A program made the position numbers and the translations under genes. The notes under the pieces are model-generated. The model saw only the letters and a list, made by a program, of their open reading frames with translations, did not search any database and was not told where the DNA came from. DNA of 64,000 nt from Linyphia triangularis (Eukaryota > Arthropoda > Arachnida > Araneae > Linyphiidae), in NCBI GenBank assembly GCA_963978545.1, contig OZ021729.1:80578670-80642669 (forward strand). Direction: 5' to 3'. Positions 39,601-51,600 of this stretch are shown in pieces (position 1 is the first letter of the stretch; each line of letters opens with the position of its first letter).

Positions 39601-42600
39601 TATGTAAGGCCTAATAGAGAAAACACCCAAATTGCAAGTTTCATAATAGAAAGTTAAATATACTATCCGCCAACATTCTGATTTAAAACTTCATTAGTTA
39701 TGCCCTTACATTGAAGTCCCAATATCTTTTATTTATTCTGATAAGTCGCCCCGTTAGAGAACGACGTCCAACGCGAGGCATTTTCTGGATAGAAATACTT
39801 CAAAATAATAATTACTCTAATACAAAAATGCTTCAGAAAAACAGAAAAAATCTACTTTGAAACGAAGAGTTTAAAAAGAGCTTTAAAATTAGCAACGGGT
39901 TTGTTGTTTACATACGTAAGGATAGCTTTAAAATTAGCAAAGGTTGGTTGGTTGGTTGGTTGAACCCCCGAGCAGCGGGTTTGTTTACTTAAGGATGTTG
40001 CCATTCTTATATTCAAAATCATTGAGGCTTTGTAGTAGCTCAATGATGAAAAATATTGAAATTTAACTAATTAATAAAGTGTTAATAAATTATTTTGACA
40101 CGTTTTGGCAAATCTACAGCTTATTTCCTTTAAAATGACACCTTGATCATTGAAATTGGTTGAGCAGTTTAGGTGGACGGACTAACCCCAAAAAACGTAT
40201 TGCCTATTAAATATATAGATAATGCCGATATAGACTGTAATATTCTCTTCTTCTTTATATTTGGGTTAGTCAGATATGCTGCACCTCTGCTTTAGGGTAG
40301 CATTTTGTATCATACTCCAAACCCAATATTTCTTAGCTCCATTTAATTGAGTCGCCCACTTTGATAGTTAAGTCTGACAAGCCTTTGATAGAACTAAGGT
40401 GTAACTCTTTAGTGTTGGTGAAACCTAAAGTAGTAAGGCAAAAGTAGTGAGGCTAGGCAAGAGCATAACATTCGTATATAACATGATAAGCCGTTTCCTT
40501 GTTTATGACATTTCCTACATATGGGGTCTTGATGAAAAAGTCCCATTGTATGAAGGTGTTTTCTGAAATGGTAGTACCCTGTAATGAAGCCTACAATTGC
40601 TTGCATCTTCAATCTTGGGTGTCTAAGAATTTCAGGGGCAACCTTCGCAGATGATCATGCTTTTAGCGTGTTTCGTCCAGAGGAGCTGCGCCACATTTCA
40701 TTCATCTCCTGTTTTTCCCATTTAAGGAGAACTCCTTTTACAGTCTTCAAATTGATCCCACAGAAGGGTTCCGCACCTATTGGATTATAAGACGATCCCT
40801 GTATTGCAAGTTCATCTGCCTTTTCATTACCTTCTATACCCCTGTGTCCTGGCACCCAGATAAGAGTTACCTTATTTTCGATTGCCAGTTCTCCTAGAAG
40901 GTTTCTACATTCTAGAACAGCCCTTGAATTGATTTGGAATGAACTTAAGAGCCTTTAAGGCTGCTTGACTATCACTATAAATGAGAATCCGCTTACCCCA
41001 GTAGCCTTTTCTCATATTTATCCATAGACAATCAATGATAGTAAGAACCTCTGCCTGGAAAATAGTGGCATACTTCCCAAGACCTCTAAAGAAGTTAATT
41101 CTTGGTGATGCACCATGTACTCCCAGTCCTGAGAGGTTGTCTTTCTTTGATCCATCTGTGAACCAGATAAGATCATTGTTTGTTTTGTACTCATTATATT
41201 AATCTCTAGTGGGTATAACCACCTCAAATGGTCTTTCATATACGTATGTCCTCTCCAGGGTGACTGAAGGCATCAGAAGAGTAGGATCATGAATTTTCCT
41301 GGTGATGCTGATATGTCCTTTAGTCGTAGACTTGACATACCATTGTTGTTTTAACATCATTCTGTATGCAGTCATTCCAGCAGTGCAAATCTCAGGCAGG
41401 ATCAAAATTTTGGGAAATCTGTCGGTATAATGGAAGGAACCACATCCTTAGAAGAGATAAATTTTCAGGAAAAAATTTATGATTACACAATTTTCAGAAC
41501 CAGTTTCCTGTTTGCGGCATATTTTCAGGACTTTGGGGACATTCGGAACCAATAGAAAACCTGTTTTAGTAATTGATATCTTCCCCAGATTAAAATACAA
41601 TGGTTTACTGCATTTTGCAAAGAATGGGAAGAAAAGTACAAAATACAACTGAAACACTATACATATTTTGATGAAATTTAAATGAGTTTATTAGTTTTAC
41701 AATTATGGATAGATAAAACATACCTTAGCACTCTGTTCGGTATCAACAAGCTTTTCTTTTTTGAAAGCATCTAAACTTTTCTGTAGTATGGCAATCAAGT
41801 TGTCTCTTTTTTGAATTTCTTCTTTGAGCATATTCAAATCTCCTTGCATTTCTTGCATCTGAAACATTTAGAAAAGAACTTTTAATTAAAAAAATCAAAT
41901 ACATGCAGATGTCAACTTTTATAGGGATTTCCCACAGTTTTTGTAGTTTTTTTTTTTTTTTACGATTTACCAATTCCCAATACTCACATTACAATGAATG
42001 AATATGAGATACATGAATGAATGAATACAAGATTTTTCTTGAAAGGATCCGAAATCCGGGATGATGTTGGTCCCGAGCTTGCCAGTTAAAGGGTCTGTTA
42101 CTGTATATATCTTAGGATGCAGAAGGACAAGGAAACTGATATATTGTCAATGCATGGAAAACATACAAATTTTGGGTCATTTATTGAAAAACAAAGAGTT
42201 GGTTTGTTTGTATTTTCAGAATTTCAAACCTGGCAAGCTTTTAAATTTGATCTAATTTTCACTTTGCATATTAATCTTATTATTTTTTTTAGGCATAATT
42301 TTTTAGTTTTTAATTCTAGTTCAAATTTCTATTTAAGCCAGTTTAAAAAAAACACATTTAGTTCTTCTATGAAAAGAAGCGGTGCAATTTTTAATCAATC
42401 GATGAAGTATTCATGATGAATACGTTACAAGAAATAAAAATTGCAAAAACCTCAGATATGAGTTTTTTGTTGTTCTCTAGTTCCTCTTCGTATGCTTCGT
42501 GCAGTTCTTCGATTTTGTCGTTTACAGCCTGAGACTTCTGAGGAGTGTTACAACGATGTTTTTCCTCATCAATGTGCGACTTTAAAATTGAGATCTGCAA

Positions 42601-45600
42601 CAACTGTTCCGATAGTCTTTCCTGAAGGGCAGCATTCTCATGCTGCAATTCCTGTTGAAAGAAAACTTGAATTATCAACAATTGGCCTTTGGTTTTAATT
42701 ACAAAGCAATTCTAGTATTAACAAAAATACAGAATATAAAACTTATAGTTAAAATTGTAATTAAATAGTAAATGATTCAGGTATCCAAGCTATGCAGAGA
42801 TTAAACAGGGTTCTCACTGAAATCTGAGATTGAAAATCAATCCTTTTCAAATACCATTAAGGACCTTCGAAAAATTTGTTCTCATGCATCATGTGCAACT
42901 TTACGGATGCTTTTCTCAGAGCGTTAATATCAAAATATTTCATGCACAATTTGCATTTTACTTTATAAACAGACTTTGATAATGGTCATTGATTTTTTGC
43001 ATGTTTTCACAAGTAATTCTAACAACAGTGAAAAGAATTTCTTGTTTTCATATTCTGTAACATTGACAAATTTAAGGGATCCCCTGATTTCCTTGCAAAT
43101 TCTTTAAAAATTCCCTGATTTTACAGTAAGCTTTTTTCAAACTACCCCAATTTTTCCAAATGTGTAGATCAAACAAAACATTTATGCCAAAAAGATAATA
43201 TGCAAGGAATTTTTTTTTTTTTAAATAGTTTGGAAGTAACAAAAAGTTTAAATTATACCCTAACATGAAGCTTCTAATGATAACCACAATATTTTGGGTA
43301 AATGGCACCAAAATATTGATGAATGAGGAAACGTACCTTCAAAACAATAGAAAATTTCCCTGATTTCATGAAGTTTTTAAAAAATTCCCTACCATTTCCC
43401 TCTTCCTTGCAGAATTGTAAAGTTCCCTGATATTTCGCTGAATTCCAAGTTCTGTGGCCACTCTGAACTATAACTTATGCGAAAATATACACATAGCATA
43501 GCCTTTAAAAAGGGCCGTTACATCACTGAGTTTAGTTTAGCCTTTAAAAATGAAATTTGCCGACTCACATTCTGTTGACTCTTCATTCTTCGCATCTGCC
43601 CCTCCAACTCCTTGTTCTTCCGGCTTATCTCCTCGTCTACATGGATGAGTCGTCCTATTTTCTCCTCCAGCCGCCTCACTTCTAGCCAGTGGATCGAGCG
43701 CGGAGACATCTCATAGCCATCTTGCAGCTGTAGCTGTTCACTTCCCTGGGAGCCTCCCGGTGAGTTATCATCACTCGGGATGGGTGATGATGCCAGGTGC
43801 ATGCTTTCTAGGAGTCGGGCTCGCTGCTCCACTTTTGCTTCTAGAAAGTGAATCTGTAGGGAAGATTTTGAGAGTGATTTTTCTTCTTTAGTTTAATTTT
43901 GAATTTTATTTTTATTCAATTTATTTTATTCAAGTAGATATTTTTATAACAGGGTAGCTATTTAAAATAATGAAGAATTTATTTGTGGAATTTACCCAGA
44001 TCAATTTTGAAATTATATCAAAAGATCATTCCAAAAACTATAATTATGCTAATAGTTTGTAATGATTAATTATTTTTTATCAAAAATTGGTTTCATTGTT
44101 CTGATAATTAGAAAAATTTATTGTTTCTTGCTAATTAGCACTTCTGGACAGAATTAAAATATCAGGCTTCTTTTGTGTTTTGCTTCTTCAGTGTGTAGCA
44201 AAATGATTCACTCACTTCTTTAAGAAATTTAAGCAGATATTCAATTATTCCAAATAATCACAGGATTTTTCTAATATTTCAGATAGGTGACAACCCAATA
44301 TTAAAGGCAATCCAATATTAAATAATTTTAATTCTAATCACATAAAATTAATATCTTAAAATTCAAAATGAAATCAAAACAATTTACGCTTTTACTTCTT
44401 TTCATCAAATGATTTTACTGTAAAGAATGTCTTCTGAACCAAATTCACTACAAGACAGCACTTATAGTAAAAATAATCATTTTCCATTCTAATTTTTCTA
44501 ACTCCTTACTACATTTAGTGATAAGAAAACCCACATCCCTTCAGAATGCATCAATTACCTTTCTAGAAGTTCTTATATCAGATAAAATATTTTATGTAAA
44601 AATACAATATAGATTCCAAGCAGACAACAACCAGCAAAACTACTGGTCACAATTATGATCATGTCTCATTTGTGACAGTTGAAATCTCAGAATTTCAGTA
44701 AACTGCAAATCTAGTGCTAGACAACATCTTTGCTTCTGAACCATGGGTTTGGTAAACTTAAGAGAAAGTTCTAGTAAGGATCATGTCCTATACTCGTTGT
44801 GTTACAATCTTTTAGCCCAGTGTATTCAGAAACTACTTTCTATAAAACCTTAACATTTGGCCGGTAGGTACGAAAAAGATCACTTCATGAAATGACATAA
44901 ATTAAGAACTCGAAAATTAAGGCTCCACATGCAACAGTCTTTTGTTATTTTAATTTTCATTTATAATAGATTGACATTAAATAAAAACAATATATGGCAT
45001 TTCATTGACCTTTTTCGTAACTACTCACCAAATTTCAAGGTACAATAAGAAGTAGTTTCTGAATGCATAGGGTTACAAGATTGCAACATAGCGAGTATAG
45101 GGAATGGTCCTTACTAGGACTTCCTATTAAGATTCCAGAATGACAATTATAACAAAAATCAAAATGTTTTCAAAAACTTTTTTACAAATATTTAGATTAA
45201 TTAAGACAATATAGACTGAGAGGCGACTGCAATTTTTGGACCCCATCGAACATCATTCTGAATTTTTTATAGAAATTGGAGAAAAGTGATTAGATTACGA
45301 ATCCACTGGTCTGCTGTGGCAAAAATGGCCGAAACTGGTCAAAAATTGACTTTTAATAAGTTGAACTAAATCCATTTGCCAAATGCGCCATAACTTGACA
45401 AATAATGAGCTTTTTTTTTTATTTGGTAACCCTCGCATTTTAATTTTCAATTAAGAAGGTTGCAGACGATTCATATATCTGGCAACGGTCTACTTGCATC
45501 TATTAAAAGGGAGCCAAGTTGGCAATAAACATTACGTCACTGATGACGTAACTGATGTCGCCAATTTGGCTTACTTTTAAAAGATACAAGTTTTACCGAG

Positions 45601-48600
45601 CCAGAGATCAGAAATCGTTTGCGCTTTTTTTCATTGAAAATCAAAATTGTTCTCTTTTTGGCAAGTTATGACATATTTGGCATTCGGATTTTAGTTCAAC
45701 TCATTTTTCCAGTCAATTTTTTATTAGTTTCGGCTATTTTTGCCATGGCAGACCAGTGGATTCCCTAATCTACTCACTTTTCTCCAATCTCTATAAAAAA
45801 TTCAGAATGATGTTCGATGAGGTCCAAAAATTGCAGTCACCTCTCGGACTAGAATGCATATGGTTACAAGATTGTAACATAGCGAGTATAGGGAATGGTC
45901 CTTACTAGGACTTCCTATTAAGATTCCATAATGACAATTATAACAAAAATCAAACTGTTTTCAAAAACTTTTTTACAAACATTTAGATTAAAACAATAGT
46001 TTTACCTGTCCCCTAAGCTCGTGTAGTAGTGTCTGGCTTTGGGACATTTGCTCAATTTCTTGGCTTTGTGAGGCCAGCTGCTCCTTTAAGTTTTCCATTT
46101 GCTCCATGGATTCGCCATTCACGTGGCCGTTCCTAGGCTTGGCCGACTCTTCGCCCAAGGCAAAATGGATCTTCTCCTGCGTACTAATAGACTCATTCAA
46201 ACCAGTTAGTTTCTGAAAAGATTGTGTGTTATTAATAGGATGCATTGCTGAGTAGCAATTATACATTATCACTAATCATCTGAGTAAAGCAATTGCTCAG
46301 ATGATTAGTTATTATGCCAGAATTCCAAAGTTTTGAATGAAAATAAATTATGATTACTTTGCAGTTCAATTTGGCCTGTTTGATACTAATAAAACTTTAA
46401 AACCAATAAAAGAATTTGCACGAGAATATTGGATTTCTTAAATTTCGTTAATACCATTCTGAGGTTATAAGAAATGAATCTCTTTAAAACAATGGTTTGA
46501 TAATGCATCAGTCAAGTACAGTTAATTATCAAATTTACAATACAATCTATTAAAATGTTCAGAAAATTCAATTAAGAATGATTTATCACATTTATCAATA
46601 TGAAGTGCTTAATATACATAATTTTCAATTAATACGAAAATTTAAAGACACAGAAATAACAAGGCAGTACTAATGAAATCTTAATGAATGAAAACTTAAG
46701 ACATAACACTTGCAAATAAAGACTGTCGATTTCTTATTAAAAATCAAGATATCAAATGAATTATGAAACACTAATTTTAATAAAATTAATTTCACAAGAT
46801 ATGAAGGGCTACGCAAAGAAAGGTCAGAGTTCATTTTTCTCAATTCACCAGAAAAGTTTATTTAAAGTTTCAAGTTTCGGGGCTTGTATCGAGGTTGAGG
46901 TAAATAGTTGCTAAAAATTTTTCATACCATGATATTGATTTGCCAGAGGACTCCGCATGATTATACTATCTGCTATAATCTTGCAGATGGTGGGAAAACC
47001 TCGATTTCGAAAAAATTCGACTCTGAACGTTCTTTGCCATGGCCCTTCCGCATGTCAATTGAATTTCCCTTAGTAATTAAATGTCAAAGTATACCTTTGA
47101 AAGAACCAGTATTTAAAACGCATTGTAAAATTTAAAATAAACTAATTCTTTCCCACAAACCTGCCGCAGTTCGGTCTCTATTTTACACTTCATATCCAGT
47201 TGCGTTTCCAGCTCTTCTATGACTTCATGCAAATCTCTTATTTTATCCACAGACTGACGCAATTCATTTTCTACGCCCTCCTTCTTTTTCACAACACTTT
47301 GATGGTCTTCGATCCTTGCACGTAAGAGCTGCTCAAGGGACTCGATCTGAAATTAACGCAATTATTATTCAATTAAATATTTGTTAAATAAAGTAAAACA
47401 CTTTGATACAGTCGAACCCCGTTAACGCGAAGTCAATCAACTGAACTTCATGTTAAGGGGAGTTTAAACCTTTTGATGGCAACAAAAACAGCTTTTTTTG
47501 CATAATGTTCAATATGCTTTAAAATAAAATGTACTTTATATTTTTAATTGATATATATATAACATTTTTATATGGTAAAATGTTTCCTTCTTAAAAAACA
47601 ATTATTATTTTAGTCATAAGTATGTTTTTAAAAAAAGTTATCAAGAGAAATGTAAAGTTAAAAGAATGAAAAAGAAAAAAAATGAACACAGTTACCCACA
47701 AGATATTTTTATTAAGTTTCTAGAATAAACTTAGCATTAATATTTCAAATAAAAGCTAATTTATGGGTTAATTCTTTAAAGCAGAATCATCCTTAATACA
47801 ATATAAAAAGTACTTTTATATAAAAAGGAAAATTGAAATTTTAAAATGTTTTTCTGACTATAAATGTTATTTCATAAAAAAAACTTGTCATCTATATTCT
47901 TAATTCCTAGTTTAGAGAATGTAAAACTATCACGTGTATGCCCATAAATTTTTTTAAAGGGACAATAACATTTTTTTAATATTGAGGGTAACTGGTATTC
48001 AGTTTTTTTTTCTAAATTTTCCATCATTACGTTCCCCTTGATATCTTTAAGAAAACATACTTATGCTTAAGATATTTATTGTTTTTCAAGAAGAAAATGA
48101 ATATTATGATGTATAAAAAATATTTATTAAAAATAGCCAGTACACAGTATTTTAAAGCATATCTAACGCAAAAAAGCTCTTTTGTTGCCTTCAAAAGGTT
48201 TAAACTCCACTTAAACGAATAAATTAAAGTTTTAAGTACAAAGAACTGCTTTAACTTCACGTTATACAGGATTTCATGTTAGGTGATTTCGCATTAACGG
48301 GTTTGACTGTATTTTATTTAAATAAAAAAGCAAAGAATTGTTCTCATTGTGTCAGGAGAAGTATCCAACTTAAGTTTGTACATTCAGTAAATTGTTAGAC
48401 AGTTAAAAAAAAATTTACAGCAAGGTCATGGTCAGTGGATTATTTACACAGATTGGATGCATTAAATAATCCACTAAGCCAAACCCATCCTTCATTTTAG
48501 ATATTTTAAAGATTCATACAACACTTTTAGAGAGATTTTAATGCTCTTTTTTGTTGGATCCCAGGTCATGTAGGGGAACATGGGTAACAAACGTGCATAT

Positions 48601-51600
48601 ACAATTGCACGATCTGCAAGTGGACCTAGAAGCACTTGGCTCTGCCCTGACAATGTAATTAAACCTTGCAACACTGCTCAGGCTTTCACATGGCAGACCA
48701 TGTGGGATGCACAGACAGCTAACAAGCTGCATTCGTTTCAGCCCCTAGTACCCGGATATGTCCCAATACAGCAATTCCAGAAAAAAGAAGTGCTCCTAAC
48801 TCGATAAAAATAGGCCACACTCACTTCACCCATGTGCACCTTCTGCTGGCAGAATGTGCCCCCTCATGTAATACCTGTGGAGTTATTTTCTACATATTTT
48901 AACAGAATGTCCCGATTTTAATCTCATACGTGTATGCTTTTTAATATGCTTCATTGTCATCACTTTTAAACTCGCCCCCTCATAAAAATCTTTTTAACTA
49001 TTTATTAAAAATTGGTTTTTATCATTTAATTTGAGTATTACTTTCTTTTTATTGAACTTCACAATTTTTTTTAATCAATTTAATGTTGGTTGACATCTGT
49101 TAGCTTGTTCGGTGAAGTATGACCCAAGTGATACCCATGTACCAGAAATCCAACCAACCGGTAAATGTATATTTAGAAACCAGTTTTATATAAGAATCCG
49201 CACTTTAAAAAAAAAAATTTTTTAGAAAATTTAATAATAAACTTTACCATTAATAATATTTATAAGAAACTAAGAATTTTCATATTTAAGGTGAAAGTTA
49301 GTAACAGATTCCTTGAAATGAGTAATATTGCATCCCATTTGCATAAACCACCTTATCAGATACCTCCAAATATTTTCTATAACCTTTAAATCTAGTGAAT
49401 TTGCAGGCTTGATGATTATTTTTTTCTTCAAACACGTTATTTTATGCATTAGAAGTGTGACATGATGCATCATCTTTAATAAAATATGAAGTTTTCACCA
49501 CCAAAATGCTTTCAATATGCCAAAACTTGTATGTCCAGAATTTTTAGATGTCTGTCCATAACTGTATGAGAATGCTCGAAATCAGTCTTTCCGCTTAAAG
49601 AAATATCACCCCAGAACACCAATTATCCACCCTAAAATGCCTGCTAAACTTGATATTTTTCTCAGATCTTAAATAATACCATTAACATTTAAAAAAATCA
49701 GGACTATCTAAATTAAAATGTTTCTTATTGAAAATTTATACTTTTCCAGTTCACATTATCTCTCAGCCATTATAGTACTGCCTCTCTTAGTAAAAGCGGA
49801 TGCCTTTTCGTCAAGTACGGTTTTTATTAATTTTTATGTATTTCACTGTATTACATTTATTCAAAATATGTGTAACAGTTGATCTAGAAACTTTCTTATT
49901 CAAAGCCTCTGCAATTTGGAGAGCAAGCATATTTTTTAGGACAGCAACGCGAACAATTCGTTTACGATCTCTTTGAGACAACTTGGGTTTCGTTTCTGTT
50001 TGCTTCTGTACTGTACTATTTATTCATATTTTAATACCATTTTCAACACCACCTTTTGATCTTTGAATAACGTTACAAATATAACGTATAGACTTACCAC
50101 TTCCACACAACTTCCCCGCATACCAAATTTCAATAAATTATTTTCCATGAAGAATTCTAAATCGAGTAAGGTAAAAAATGGTACTGAACGAAGATAACAA
50201 GCTCGGACTCACAGTTAAAAAATTTTAATATCAATCTGTGATTATGTGCTTGCGAGGTAGCTTGGAAAAATATATGTGTCCTTATTATTTTGAACCAATA
50301 AAAATTAGCAAAAATAAATAGCTGTTTAAAAAATTAGAACAATTTATTCATGTATTTAGCTGAAAAATATACTGAAAGTGTGTAGTAACAATAAGTTATC
50401 ATATAGTTTGCATATTGCTCATTCAAAGTTCCTTTATTGCTATTTCAGGGAAACTATGACTGCCCTTATAATTATGAGCCCCACTGCACATTCAGTTCTT
50501 AACACAAAGCAAAATAAAAATAAACAAAACACAGAGAACAAACAATAATTTAACTCTGAGTTGACAAGTTACAAAATAATTTTATAACACATTCTTATTA
50601 ATGGAATGAATATAAAAACGTCACATATGACTACATATAAGCAAAAAAAAAGCAGACCTTACATAAGCAAAAATAACCACTACATACCAATGTAAATAAT
50701 AGCGATAATGACTGGCAATCAGCAAGAAAAGTGGTATTACATGAGGTGTGGGGAAGTCTGAACGTACACAGGTTCTGTGGTTATCAGACTCGCAAGCAAG
50801 CCCAACAAAATTGTAAAGCAGATTTGCATTGATCTATCAGAAACGATCGAAATCTCAATAGAAAAAAAACTAAAACCTGCGTATCACCTGAACTGTACTA
50901 TGTCTAACAGGGGCAGATCTCTAAAATAGCGTTAATAACTATTAGATCAGTGTAACACCAGACGAAAATGAGCATCATGCAGCAACGTAATTCTCGCCGA
51001 TATCGTTCGTCATAATCACAGGAATAGCGCCCATTTCTTCAACGTAATGCTCAGCAAGGTGGCCACCACATACTAACATAAATAATGCTGATAGAGGCTA
51101 TAACATTACAGAAAAATACGGGGGAAAAGTAGTAATTCCACCGGTCGTTTGGGGGGGAAGTCAAAAAGTATGCAGGAATTTCAATCTCCTTGAGATCAAT
51201 GGGAAAATTGTAGAAAAACAGTGATTTTTTTTCAAATTTGTAAAAAGTTAAAAAATAAATTCAAAAACAGCGGAAATCCGCCCATTGGCAAAAGGAATTA
51301 TATCCCTGTCCAGTACTCACATCTTTTGTGAGTTGTGCCTCATTGCTCTGTATCTTCTCCTTCTCACGAACCATGTCTTGCATCCTGTTCATCTCACGAA
51401 TGTACTCTTCTCTTTCCTGTTCCCTCTCTTGTGCCTGTTCCTGTAAAAGATTTGTAAGCAATCAGTCCTGCATAATGAGACACTTATATTAAATGACCAG
51501 TCCATTTGCCACCAGCAGTACATTGCTTCAGAGGCAACTGCAAGTTTTTGCAGTCATGGAACATCCATCTGAAATTGCAGTGTAACGTAGAGAAATATCC

